This document shows, piece by piece, positions 33,239 to 46,800 of a stretch of DNA of 64,000 bases. The DNA is taken from NCBI GenBank assembly GCA_036571765.1, contig BROE01000022.1:11490282-11554281 (forward strand), in the 5' to 3' direction. A model generated the notes under the pieces. The model was not told the DNA's origin. It worked only from the letters and a program-made list of their open reading frames with translations, and did no database searches. The position numbers were made by a program, and so were the translations under genes. The first letter of the stretch is position 1. The number at the start of each line of letters is the position of its first letter. The stretch comes from Plecoglossus altivelis (Eukaryota > Chordata > Actinopteri > Osmeriformes > Plecoglossidae).

Positions 33239-34411
33239 GTGTCAAATTGATCCAGCCTCACTTGTCTGATATCTGGAGATGCAAAATGTGTTTCTTAGAC
33301 GTGGCTTTCTGATAGTTGTGATATTAAGACCCCAATGTGGCTTCAGGTTGCATTTCTTATAGACCCTGGACTAGCTTACTTCAATAATGAGAAGCTCTGG
33401 TATACATGTGCAGAACCTCAAATTCTGGCAAACTCAACTTTACCTTTTTTAGTGGTGAGAATGGCTGTTCCTGTGGTTTCAAATTATCCCCAAGGGTTGA
33501 AAATCCTTCTGAAATACCTGTGATTCTCTGCTCTTTCAGTTTTGATCACCCACTGGCCTATTGCTGTTACAATGACTCCATATCCATTCCTTACCTACAC
33601 TACAGCTTAAAGGTCCAACGTAGCTGATGGGTTGTGGAAACTGGTCTTTGCAGTAATGCAAACACGCCTTGCTCTCGTTTCTAAACCATTGAGTGCATTT
33701 GCTTGTACTAGTTCTGGTAATGGAGAGTGTGGGTGCAGATGTACCAGTTGAAAGCTTTCACCTCAGTTCTGCTGCTGCATTTCCAGGCATCAACACCAAG
33801 TTTGATACACATGGGTATGCAATTAACTTTAGAGAAGTGGTTAGTGCTTGTGCAACACACCACACGTGGACACTTACAAATGTTTGTAACCCTGCAGAGA
33901 AGTTGAAATATTTGATGATGGTAGGTGGGAGCCTCTAGTCCTGTAAGCGATTCATACAGGTTGATTTAATTCCTGTTTCTGTGGCGGGGGTTGAACTACA
34001 CAATTCTTATTTTTCCTCTACTGAACAGATGCAACTGTCATGAACAAAAGACTTACCAAAACCCCAAATTGAATTATGTCCTGGCCTATTGACAGATTTT
34101 ATGCCTAATTGATATTGGCCTATTTAGATGCGTTGATTTTGTTTCCTTGGAAAGTTATCAATGTTTGCAATCGTGGACTGTATTTGGGGAGTTTGCTATT
34201 GAATGTTGAACACTGCTTGAATTTTGAATCGCAATTAAGAAAAACCTTTCGTTTATTGTTGTTTTTTTCACAAGAAAAAACCACTGTGAACAGGCTGTGA
34301 ACCTTTATTTTGAAAGTCAGATTAACAGCGGAAGTCTATCCCAGGGAAGATAACATTAGGCTTCTAGCCTACCTGTGGAAGACACCAGAGCACCTCAATA
34401 CAATTTCCAGC
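33239..34411. other. NQO1-RPE intergenic region
   Basis: 1.2 kb. It contains one copy of an unidentified interspersed repeat (33757-33990). An ETS-type site GCGGAAGT lies at 34328-34335, about 80 bases before the RPE start, and could be part of the RPE promoter. Confidence 0.55.
33757..33990 (+). repeat. Unidentified interspersed repeat, copy 1
   Basis: It matches the reverse complement of 52011-52260. The first 47 bases (from TTCACCTCAGTTCTGC) differ at only two positions. The rest is clearly related but diverged, with shared islands (GCAGA, AAATATTTGAT, CATACAGGTTGATTTA, CTGTTTCTGTG). The family is unknown to me. Confidence 0.85.
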
Positions 34412-36058
34412 ATGGCTTACAGTGCCATGATCGGTCCGTCTATCCTAAGCAGTGATCTCGCCTGCTTAGGTAGCGAGTGTGAGCGGATGATGGAGTGCGG
34501 GGCAGATTACCTCCATCTCGACGTTATGGACGGGTAGGCAACGCTAACGCAACGCTATTAGCAAGCTTGTAGTAGCTAGTAGCTAACTTGTTAGCGGTCT
34601 TACTAATCCTGACAGATACCAAGACGTCAAGAGCTCAACAAGGGGGAAGCTAGCTTGCTTGGCTCATGCTTACATGAATTAAGCAACCCTGGTTTGTTTA
34701 GCAAGTGTGAAGTCCACAGCGATTTAAGATTGCTCAACATTGCAACATTGGTTACTTAAACTTCCGTGCACACAGCTAGTGAGTTGGTTATCAGGTTGTG
34801 GTATCTAGCAGACGTCTGGAAGCAAATCGATATTGTGCGTGTATATTTTATAGAATGTAATTGGTTATTTGTACCCACGTAATGAGTAGCCCATATACAT
34901 TTCTGAAACCCACAGGCATTTCGTCCCTAACATCACGTTTGGCCATCCCATGGTGGAGTGCCTAAGGAAGTCTGTGGGCCAGGACCCTTTCTTTGGTGAG
35001 GCAGCACAAATTGCCCCCCCAACACACACACACACTTACACACATGTATACACAGCAGTTGAATGCTGATTTGTGCGTACGTGCGTATGTGTAGACATGC
35101 ATATGATGGTGTCCAGGCCAGAGCAGTGGGTCAAGGCCATGGCAGCAGCAGGGGCCAACCAGTACACCTTTCACCTGGAGGCCACGACCAACCCTGGCAA
35201 CCTCATTAAGGAAATCCGGGAGAGTGGGATGAAAGTGAGTAGGGGGGGAGGGTTGGTGTTAACATCGAACCACGTCTGTAACCATGTGTGTGCCAAACCT
35301 ATTAAAACATCCTTAAAATGTGTGTTTAGGTGGGAGTGGCCATCAAGCCTGGTACCACAGTAGAAGAGTTGGCTCCCTGGGCAGGACAGATAGACATGGC
35401 CCTGGTCATGACTGTGGAACCGGGCTTTGGGGGACAGAAGTTTATGGAAGACATGATGCCCAAGGTAACCAGAGTAGGTGTGAGAGTGGGTGAGACACTT
35501 CATCACATTTATACAAATAAAAAATTAAAAGTAGCAGATGCTTCCGTCCAAAACATCAGATAGTGTCGAAAATACAGTATTTAGTTTCAGGCGGTGGAGA
35601 GAGGACATCCGTAAAGAGATGTCTACCTGACATCATAAACTGCTTCAGTGCTACTTGTAAGCTGTCATAGTACTTGAATGTTCAGGGTGGACTCTCTATA
35701 ACAAAGGACAGAGTATCTCGAGTACCGTGTGTGTGTGTGTCTCCAGGTATCATGGCTGAGGAATCAATTCCCTTCGTTGGACATTGAGGTGGATGGAGGT
35801 GTGGGCCCTGACACCATCCACAAGTGTGCTGAGGTCAGACGTGCACACACACCCACACGCACACACAATTAGCATCACCACCACCACCATCAGGGCATGA
35901 TCCCTGATATAACAACAGTTTTCTGTGTGTTCCAGGCGGGGGCTAACATGATTGTGTCCGGCAGTGCGGTGGTGAGCAGCCCCGATCCTCGCTCTGTCAT
36001 CGCTCTGTTGCGTACTGTGGTTGTGGAGGCAATCCAGAAACGCTCACTAGATCGTTGA
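34412..36058 (+). CDS. RPE: RPE, ribulose-phosphate 3-epimerase, 228 aa, 6 coding exons
   Basis: A cytosolic pentose phosphate pathway enzyme that interconverts D-ribulose 5-phosphate and D-xylulose 5-phosphate. Exons: 34412-34533, 34916-34995, 35095-35234, 35330-35464, 35747-35833, 35936-36058; all GT-AG, phases agree, 229 codons with stop. The length equals human RPE (228). Conserved TIM-barrel motifs are present: GPSILSSDL, LHLDVMDGHFVPNITFG with the metal-binding His and Asp, DMHMMVSRPEQW, TFHLEAT, VMTVEPGFGGQKFMEDMMPK, DIEVDGGVGPDT with the catalytic Asp, and the phosphate-binding ANMIVSGSAV. The C-terminus is QKRSLDR as in human. The start is ATG 34412 (MAYSAMIGPS). It overlaps no other gene. 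Candidate poly(A) signal at 36435. Confidence 0.97.
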
Positions 36059-39000
36059 CGCATGTACCATCAGAATTACCTTGTGGCACATGACTCACTG
36101 AAGCCTGTTCTAGCAAAGCAGCAGATGAACCTTTTTTTGGGGGGGGGGCACAGTACATGACAGGGGTGGGTGATTACAGATTGTGTGCTGATGTCACAGA
36201 AGTTGGACCCCCTTCAAATCATCATCAGATCAACCACACCTTCACCAAGATCTCTCCAGTTAACTCCACGGTTATCAAACACCTGCAGGTTAGGCTTGTA
36301 AACAATTATGCGAAAACTGATACAAGAGTTTTGGTTATATTTGATTAAATGCTTGAATTGGAAAACATTCCGATCATCTTTTTTTAAAGTATTCTTGGTG
36401 ATTTGCAGAATGACTGTAACATTTAATGTCTTCAAATAAATGTGTTCAAATTTACCCATTGAGTGTGTTTACTTGAGGGGAGGGGGTGAAGGTGTAGACT
36501 GATGGCCATCTAAATTGTAAAAACCACAATGTCACAGCATTGAGATGTATACAGCACAGGAGGTCTGAGATGATTGAGCCATTGTGAGTTTTAAGGAATG
36601 TAGGAAACTTGACCTCTTACAAGGACTCTTCTCCCAGTGCTTCTCCACAGAGTCTCACTGTATGGGCTGGCCCCTCACACCTGTATGTGAGTGACCGAAT
36701 TCAGCACTTGAAGTTACACTACTTGCGTTGAAGGTGTCTCTCTGAACACTCTGCTTGGTTTTTGAGAAGCGGGCCACTGATTCTCAAATGGGTGGCAGCT
36801 GTGCAGCTCGTTTGCTGAGTGGGGAGCTGGAATTAGTTCAAAGTGGCTGCCTGAAATCTGTGACTGGAAGAGATGGTTAGGCAGGACTGTCTGGGGGAGA
36901 TCAAAAAGTCTTAAGATTTAGCATGGTCAGTGATCCCTACCCGTCTCTCAGATAAGTGGTGTGAGTTGTCACGAGTTCTGAAAGGTAGCCAGTTAGCCTT
37001 TCTATGTGAAATTGTCTTGCCCCTTGAGTCAGTTTCCTCACCAGTTGGATATTCTTAATCAGACACAAGGTGGCAGGCATGGACAAACACATTCAGAATA
37101 TAACTCAATAAAGCTCAACTGTAGCGCTATGTGAAATGCATGCACATTGATAAATGCCCTTTCCAAAAAGAACTCCAAGAACTTCATCTTTAATTTGAAT
37201 GATTTATTATGCATTTTTAATGGGGCAATTGTGTTCTGTACACCATCTTTTCTTAAAAAACAAAAAACAAATTCCCAGGGAATTCAGGCAAATTTCACCA
37301 AGTGTGTCAGATCAAAGCCAGTGAGAGAATCAGTTATAGGCACAGATCTCTGGCAAAGGGAAGGAGCAGATAAAGGAGAAGGGAGAGCCAAAATGGAAAG
37401 AAGGATGCAGGACTCTCTCGTACCAGGGCCCCTTTGAGAACAACCCTACCGACAAGAACGCATTCCATAGTTTTAGCTGCCAGCGCTTCCTTTTCAAGAA
37501 AGCGTCTGACATCAGAAGTCGTGTTCATGTCTCGCTAAAATATTCATGTCGGAAATGTGGATTTTCCCTTTCAGAATCGCATTGCACCATTGGGGATCAT
37601 TTGTCAAATGAGATGATTACTTATCAGATCTTCCATGCACTGTAGCTTCTGTAGGTTTTATGGATCACATATACGTATGCGTGAGACAGAGAATCTTTCC
37701 CTCCACAGATTGGTCTGCCCTCGTAAAACCTGTGTATTAATGGGGAACAGCCATTAAGAAGCCAAAACTAGTGAGTAGTACTCACATAGGAATACTCTTG
37801 ACTGCAGCAGTAATGGGGGTTTTGCAGTCCCAGTTCCCCAACCCTGACTCCAATAGACTGACACACACAGGCCCTCCCTTGCAGACCCTCAGCCCTCTAA
37901 TGGGCCCAACTCATTAAGATGTTACCCAAAGGAATGCTGAATGTATGACCCTGGTGCCATGGCAACTAAATGTGGACATGCAGCGAAAACTAGATAGACA
38001 TTTTAATACAGGCACACACCGCATATACTGTATCTGTGTCTGTGGTGTTTATACTTTGTCTGCAGGCTCTTGCGGTACGGGACGGTTAACTGCTGACAGG
38101 CAAATAACACATTCACAAACACGTACACGTGACAAAAGAACAAACCTTTGAAGTGCACATACCACTAATCATGAGTCAGGCAAGTATGAGTTTTTATTGC
38201 AGGGTGTAGGGGTTGTGTGTCATTGCATGGCATGGAAGTGAAGGAAGAGCAGCAGAAGGAGTAGGACACCCAGTCAGAGAGTGCGCACCCACACAGCCAC
38301 TCAGCCCAGCCCCTCCAGAGCCAGCTCATCTTTAGTCAGCAGCTGCTGTGGAAGAAGGGCCCCTGGGGGCCCCCTCACAGGAACACACTGTCTACGAGCT
38401 TCGGGATGAACACACCTGTGTGTGTGTGTGTGTGTGTACTGCATGATGGAGTGCATTTTAATTAGTACCCTCCAGCAGGGAGTGATAAGAGAAGTCTATA
38501 CAGAGTTGCTTTTAGAACATCATCCATTCGGAAGCCATCCTGACGTAATGGAAGCTGTTCGTGTTCAGAGCAAATGGAGTGGACATATAGAGTGCCAAAG
38601 CTAAACCTTACTTTTATAACTGTCCTATCGTCCTCCTTTTCTTCCCTTGTTTTTTTTTTTACTTCGCTCACGCACTTCTATACTCTGCTCTCTTTTTCTT
38701 TACACCCCTCTTCTCTTCTCTCCTCACAGTGTATCAAATTACATTACTCCTTTCCCCCCATTCTCCCCAATTTTCCTAATCTCCTCTCCAAATTTGCCTG
38801 TCCACTCCTCAACGGTAGCAAAGTTACCTGTCCGCTTTTCTCTTCCACACACTTCCTATACATGATTTCCTTGTTCCCATGTTTAGTACAAACAGCACAT
38901 CTTTCACTCTGAGCTCATTCATAATTACCCAGAATCCCTCAAGAGAGCAGGAAGTGCGATGCTGATTAGCTCATTGCCAAAGCAGGCGTTACTTATGCAT

Positions 39001-41080
39001 AACGACCTCCTAGTCTGATTGAGTGTGCGTAGTCTAATTAAGAATTTAAAAACAACTTTAATTGCTTTGAATAACATTACAAAATATCTCTTTGCACTGC
39101 CCTCAGGCTGACGTATACACACATACACACTGAGAACACCACTGAATACCATATACTCCGAATCTATGCTGCAGGGATCTGGAGACTTTTGTTTGAGAGA
39201 TTTTCCTGATTGTAATGCTCATAGTAAAGCTTAAGGTACATATTTTACTGGATCTGAAATACCAGAAAAGATCCAAAGAAAAATAACAGGAACGTGAAAC
39301 AAATAAAATATAATGGGCTGATTGAAGAGAGCTAATGGAAAGCTTGCTATGGTAATGTACAGTGCTCTGAACACTTAAACGACTGTTCGTGGTTACGCTG
39401 ACCCTGACCTCCTGGGCCCATTCAACTTCCTGGATACTGCTTGTTGTTAAGGGTATGCTGACCCCTTCGCCTCATTCTTATCTTTGGCAGAGAGCCAGCG
39501 GAAGTGCACACATGGTATCTTATCTGTTATTTATTATGGATGAGCTGGGACAGGGCCCGCGTGTGTCTGAGTGCGCCATTATGAATGAAGGAGCGTGGGC
39601 ATGTTGGAGTGTGTGGGTGTGTGTTCTCCATGTGCTTCTGTGACCACGTCAGACCTATCCCCTTGATGGTGAACTATGTGTGTTGAATACTGAAGTGAAT
39701 TTGTCCATCGGCAGGAAACAATGTTTCTCCCAGGATTACATCCCAACCAAGATATCTTTACTCATAGAACATCATCTTCAAGATCTTGTGGAGGAGGGAG
39801 GTTACACCAGCAGAAAACGTTGAGGCCACTGATGCTACTGATAAACCAATAGATATGGATCATCAACATCTTAATGCATCTTAATGCATGGCAAAATCTG
39901 GAATACATGGAACCAAGTGCTCATGTTAAGGTTTGTGTATTGTGCCTTCTTAAGCAAAATAAACTCAAACAAGACATCCCAGTGCCTACATTCAAACATA
40001 TTTTCCTGTGTTTTTGTCTTTGTCCAACACTATGTTGCTAAATTCTTGCTCTGTCGACTCAGTAAATTTTCCGTAAGCATCTTTTCTCTCTCCCCTGGTA
40101 ATACACCTTTACCTGTCTCTCTCACCGGGTAATGCATCTTTATCTAACTGGCCTGCTTGCTGACCGTGGTGCTTCAGAGTGCTTAGTATCATCTGCCTGT
40201 ATACATGTGTGCATCTGAGTGTCCTCTGGCCTCCAGCTTCACTTTGGCTTGTATTTATCGCTAAACAAAACACCTCTCTCCTCTCCTTCTGCATTTGAGA
40301 TAAAGGAAATAAAAATGCAGATAAGAATACAGTACGATGAGGACAAAAGAAGGATTGATAGCAATAGTTGAGGGCCGTGGTTATGAGACAGGTGAGAATT
40401 CAGCGTACTGGAGAGGCTATTCAGAGATAACAGAAGAATGGATTGAGGGGGATGAAATGAGACAAGAAGCCCGCCTCACACCTTTTAGTCTCAGTCAGCC
40501 ACGTCGTGAAGACTGACAACATCTACAGAATCGTCAGAATTATCAGCATCAGTGACAGGATCATCAGCAAGCCAATCAGTGCAGGTTCTGCTGTCATCCC
40601 TGACAGAATCACACCTGCATCTGGAGCGTCTCAAGAGAGCTCTGGATGGGATCTCAACACACTACATCAATGTGGCATAAAGGAATAGGATTAGTATTAC
40701 TCAACATTTTTGGTGGAGTTCTTAGGAGTTGTGATAAGTCCTACTATTGCCAGTGTGTGTAGATGTGATTGAGACATTGAGGGGGACAAAGCAAGCTAGA
40801 GAGAGTGCTTTGGACAATGTTAGATGCACAGGATTCTGAATGGTGAATTCTGGACCACAAGGACACTGTCATAGAGTAAGTATGTATCTATTATGGAATT
40901 TTGTAAGTGTGAAAGAGAGGGAGAGAGAAGTCTTTGTGTCTGGGTGACCTAAGAGAGTAGTGCTAGCATATGTTCACCCATAAAGCTTGCAGGTTAATCG
41001 GGATCGAACTATGATCTACCACGATTTCCCAAAAAAGAAAAGTTAGAGAGAACATATATACGTTTGGTTTGCACTGAACA
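36059..41080. other. RPE 3'UTR and RPE-IGSF3 intergenic region
   Basis: AATAAA at 36435-36440 gives RPE a 3'UTR of about 0.4 kb. The remaining 4.6 kb has no recognised gene or large repeat. A G-run lies near 36140, and a short TG tract near 38416-38438. An AT-rich stretch with many homeobox-like TAATTA/ATTA cores and TTATGCATAA lies at about 38920-39080. Confidence 0.5.
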
Positions 41081-43864
41081 TGTTTTATTGCAATGAACTT
41101 GACAGAATAGCAATGTGTCTGAAAGGTTACTATTTAAGAGAATATATGTCTAAAATAAAAATAAAAACTTGTCATTTTACAACAAAACACAGTAAGCATT
41201 ATTAAAAAGCTATGGCCTTCCTTTTCACTATCAGTGCACTTTGTAGATAAAAAATAACATAAAAAAGACATCACTGAAAAAAGCAGCACTTGCCAAACTG
41301 AAAACATAATCTTCTTCATCATCATCATCATCACGTTGGTATTATTACATTACAGCTAAATCTGGAGGCAGCACTAAACACTGCATGCAACCCTCAGAAC
41401 TCAGACACAATACTATCGGAACGTCTGTGGAACGTCTGGAGAACGCTGAGGACACGTCGGCAGGCGATTAGGGGGTGGCTTCAACACGGAAACACAATGT
41501 ACTGGAGCAGAGTTCAGGGTTCAGGCGTCATCTGTGCAGCTCTGCCAATGACGGATGCCAATCACGTCAATCGTGGTGGAATCATGGTCAGCGGCAGTCG
41601 CCTCCTTTCACTGGATGCAATCTGCCCTTTAGACAGTGTGTCTGTTGCGAGTTGAGATACATCAATACGGCCTCAGAAAATTTGAGCGTCCCTCTCTGAT
41701 GTATGGATTAAGTGTGAACTCATTCATTATTGTTGTCTGCTATGGATCCAACTTCATCAATCGATGTAGCAAACATACACTTGGGGAGGACAATGCCTAC
41801 CAGCGATCAAGACTGTATCGGGAAATAAAAGTTAAAATGTGATTGACAAGAGATTCTCTTCCTGGTCATTCTGGTGGTTTGACACAGGAAGTAGAAGGGT
41901 GTGGCTTTGCTCTGTCCCCCCCCCACCAAAAAATAAAACACAACAATGAGTTCAAAAGTTTATAAAACATAGAACACCTCCTGCAACACTGTCATGCAAA
42001 TATACACTTTGACACAATTGCTGAGAAGAGAAGGACAAGGTTTTTGTCAGTCTGGCAGTGACAGGGTTTGCTTCGACGCCAGACACCGGAATGTTACACT
42101 TCTCCCCATTCCCAGATAAAAACTGCTGGACAGAGCAGGCAATCTCAGCCTGTCCTAGGCTTCCACGCAGCTCGGACATCCTAACTAGTGATACATACAC
42201 AGCACTCTTCAATAAATAAACTAAACTAGCAGAGGCTCCACATTAGCGTGTGTCCGTGTGTAACTGTTATATTACACTGTATGTAAAGCGGTTGGGTATC
42301 CTTGCGCATGTCTATAAGCACTTCTAAAGTGTTCCGTTAAGTCCTGAATGAATGAAGCCTTTTGTGGCACAGCTCTGAGGACACATCTAGTATTTCTAGT
42401 CATCATCTACTACGTCGCCACCAGTGGTCGTGTTGCCATTGACACAAAGCACAGGCGAATGATTTGTTTGACTCAGTTGACTGGCAACATCAGCACTACA
42501 GTCCTTAAGGAATTTACAGCATTGGAGTCCTTAAGGAATTTCAGAGTGAATACGCATCGTAAAAACAAAACAAAAAAGCAATAGGATCACATAAATAAAT
42601 AAGAAAACACCTAAAACGAACCTAAACTGCTTTTGAACCACTTTAAAAACATTTTTCTGTACTGTTCATAACATTACCGCCAAGTTCTTTCCTCTCGTGA
42701 GCATAGTCCAAAGAGATTCAGCAGTGTGTTTCTGTACCTCCGCTCCAATGCATTCATTTCTAGCAGTGATCTCTAGAGACTCCGACGAATTCTGTAGGAT
42801 CAATTAATTCATATCTTTCACAGACAGTAGAAGGATGTAATATTTGAGCAATGTATAAAATGAGTGAGAATCAATTTTCTTTTCAGCACATAATTCTCAT
42901 TGTGTCAATACATTTATGCAGAACAACTCAGCAGATTTAACAGAAGCATACACATCGCCCTCCCTGTCCCATAATCTCTCTCCAGGAGGTCGGCAACCAT
43001 TTTTACAGCTTGCTTCGGAGCCAATCTGCTTGACGCCCATGCTATAGACCTCAGACATTAGGAACAGTGGACACAAAGGTGTAAAAGAAGATCTTCCCTC
43101 AGGTTTTTCCTCAGTGGGATAAAGCAGTTCACTGTCCGTCTCCCTTTCTGGAGAGGTGGAGAAGAGGGAAGCAGCCATATTTCAGACTTGTGCATGTGTG
43201 CGTGCAAGTCTCTTGCCAATTTCTCTACCGTCCCTCCCGAACACGCATGCACGCACCTCATCTCAGCCTACAGCAAGTCTTTGTGCAGGAGAAAACAGAT
43301 CCAGAGTCAGTGGTAGCAGAGCTGTCCTCAAGGTAACAAAGACATTGGACCGGAGATCTACAGTAAAACATCCTTAGAGGTTTTGATACAATGCCAGAGT
43401 ACCTAGAATTGTCCTCACAAACTGTTGTTGATATACACATGTCGTGAAGAACAGACAACCGGTAGGAGAGAGGAAACATAACAGGCTAGGAACTAGGAGA
43501 TCATTTTAAGGGTGAAAAGAAGACTAAAAGGGCGAGGTTATAAACAAGTGTTCATATTGGCACACTCTCTCGACATCTCTCTTGAAAAAAATGGCACACG
43601 CTCACATCCGTTTCCCCTTTACACACACTCTCACACACAGGCACACACACAGCACTGCTGTGTGCTGTAACGTTATCCAATCACAGCCACGGCGAATAGA
43701 ACAAGGTTTTAGGCTAACATGTTTTCATCGATTGGTTGATTGACTAATTGAACACAATGGTGATAGGCCAGATGAGGTCCAAAGGAGAGCTAAAAGCCCC
43801 TTCATGGTTTGGAATTGATCTGGTCCGCAGCATGCGCGCACATTTGTGGTCGCGTTTGTTTGTT
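41081..43864 (-). other. IGSF3 3'UTR
   Basis: A minus-strand AATAAA (TTTATT at 41084-41089) is the clearest distal signal, giving a 3'UTR of about 2.8 kb. It includes a small direct repeat GTCCTTAAGGAATTT at about 42501 and 42529. No other gene is seen. Confidence 0.5.
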
Positions 43865-46800
43865 TTATTCCACCGAGCCAGGGTGCAGGCTGAGTGCAGG
43901 TGGATCCAAACAGGTTGGGGAATAGCTAAGGTGCGGTTCCTTGATCCACAGCAAGGGAGCGCCGTTTTTGCCCTCCTGGCTCTTGCTGTTGCTGCGGCTT
44001 TTGTAGCGCACCAGGAGCACAGCAATGAGCAGGATCCCAAAGATGGGGAACGGGTAGAAGAAGACGAAGTAGAAGAGAGAGTCGTTGGAGCACACCACCG
44101 ACTGCAGGGTTGAGGCTGGGGGAGAAGAGGAAGAAGCAGAACAAGACATTCTAATGGGTCCACAGATGCTCATGAATAAGCGTGTTGGCACCTCAACACA
44201 TCCAAGTAAGAGTAGGAGTATAACAGGTCAAAAAGGATCCAAGAACGTCTCAGGGGTTATATAAAAGTGATGGCATCAGGATGGAACGGAGAGCATCCTG
44301 GAATAGGGACATGTTGAGATGTTTTTTCGACGGCAGGTGCCTTATACAGCATCTCTTATTTGGATCTCGAAAGTAACTCAGAGACCTAAGAGCTCTTAAT
44401 CAAAGCCTCCAGCATCAGAGAGACAGGGGGCATTTGCCATTCTGTTTGTAGTGTATGCTTTAATACCCATGGTTGCATGTGTGTAAACGCAGACGGTGCA
44501 CAGTATGTATGCATGCAGATATTTCACAATAAATAATTACTCTGGTGTGAGTGCGCTTTGACCATAAATGTGATTATTTAACTGATAATTTAACAGGCAG
44601 TGAATAACCAATGTAATTGTAGAAATAACTATCAAGTTAGCTGAGCTAAGGGGCATATCTGTGATGGTGAAATTAGGGTGTACTTAATGTCAGGGGGGGT
44701 GAAGGACCAAATGAGCAGGGATGGTGAAAGGGAGTATAGTATAAAGAGAGAGAGAGAGAAAAAATGGAGGAAGTAGAGCTTAGAGCAGAGCTGGAGCAGA
44801 GGTAGAGGAAGGAAAGGGAGCAAAGAAAGGATGGAAGGAGCGCATTCAGAAATTACCCTGTTGCAGCACGTTGATGAGGGTCACCCCGGAATTATTGGTG
44901 GCCAGGCGATACCAGGCGTTGCGCGGATTCAGGAGCCACTCCTCCACGTGGCAGTAATACCGACCCGCGTCACTAGGCTGCGCCACCTGGATGACCAGAC
45001 TGTACAGGTCAGAGCTCGTCCTCTCGAACTGAAGACGGGAGTTGGGCCCCTCCTCCTCCGCCGGGCTGCAGTTGCCATTCCCAAACACTGCGTCGTGACC
45101 GATGGAGAACACGCACTCTTTCTCCCCCTCTTCCTCCTCCTCCACCTCCTCTTCCTCCTCGTCCTCGTCCTTAGGGCCGACGGAGGAACGCTGGACGTAC
45201 CAGGACACAGAGAAGCGGGAATCCCGGGAGGACTGGGACAGGATACTACAGCCCAGGCGGAAAGGACCGCCCTCGTGGACTGTCACGTTAGACTCCGCCT
45301 CCTCTATCTGCAGGCGCACCTCTATAGACACAGGGAGAAAGACAGAGAAGGACCAAGGGGATAAGTAAGGAGATGAAAACGCATTACTGGGTGCTAACAG
45401 CAGAGTCAATGTTCTCATTTGATTCCTCCTAAGAAAGTGCAGCCCTTTGATATATTTTCGACTTCAAAATACGACATCCAAACAGAATGGAACACTGTTT
45501 CCAATGAATACACTCTCCCCCTTCCATGGCCTTTGTTAACAAACAGGCACAATAAACTCAAAACACCCGAGGGTAAAACTGGATCCTGGATAACTAGGCT
45601 AACAGGCTAGTTGTTGCCACCAGCAGAGGATGGCCTCTCAGTTCCTCACACAGAGAAAGAGCTACCCAGAGCTAAGCAGTCTGTCTGACAGGTAGCATCT
45701 TGTTACAATCCAGTTAAGTAAAGAGACTGAATCAGAGCCAAATGGGAGTTCCTGTTTACAAGCAGACACTTAACGTAAGCAACTGTACAAAAAAAACAAA
45801 AAACAAAATAAGACTAAGGATCCAAAGTGTACAGTTAAGCTTGAAAAAATACAAGTCCGATAATGACATTACAGAACGACAGTGCATCAATAACATCGTA
45901 TTTACAGTAGCTGGCTAATCAAGGCAGGGTGAACCAAACGTAATTGAGCAGTGCAATAACGATATCTCAGGGACTTCACTGCAGTGCAGCAAAAGCAGGG
46001 AAGAGGATAACAGAAAAGAAAACATGAGGAGGAGAGCAGGGCAGAATAAGGTGACAGCTGCCAGCAATAGCCTCTCCACTCTCTTTCAGTCTTCCAGACA
46101 GACGGAGATCCCTTTAATATATTATGCCTTCCTTGCTGAGTGCACCTTAATGAGAACCCCACCCCCACCCGCAAACACGCACACAACGCCCCCTGATGAC
46201 GCCCCTGAGGGAAATCAACCCCAGTCTGCTATTTATCTTATATATTCACATAACTCTATATTTATATCGTTATAAATAGGTATGGAGGCAGAGCTATCTC
46301 TTGTGGTTGTGGCCTATTTGATAATCACCTAATCGACAGGTGAGCCTTGGTACCTCCAGGCATATCTTACCCTCTCCTGAACACATGAACACACACACAC
46401 ACATTCTACCAAAACAAGAAAGGAGCTCAAAGTCAAAACACACACAAAGTTCCATGTGACTTCTTCTGTGCAACAGAACTGTGTCCACTTTGTTCCTTGA
46501 ATAAAAGAGGAGTGGAGACTCGCTCTGCTAAAGCCCTTCCGTTTGACTTTCATGTTCAATTCGGGTAAACCACAGACACCTAAGGGATAACATCCTGGAT
46601 TCCAAACATGCTCAGATCTCCGGGAATGAGGACGAGTCAATGGAGGAACCATTGACTGGCTTCGGGCGCACTAGAGGTGTGAATCAGGTGGTGTTGGCTT
46701 GACTAGACTGTGTGTGTGGGTGAGGACATCAAGGGGCAAGAGAAAGGGTCTGGGATGGAGGGCGGTTGGTGCTGCGGGTGTTGCTTTGGGGCTGAGGTCT

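Noticed and set aside
44831..45364. 177-codon plus-strand frame
   Set aside because: Antisense of the IGSF3 Ig exon at 44857-45321.
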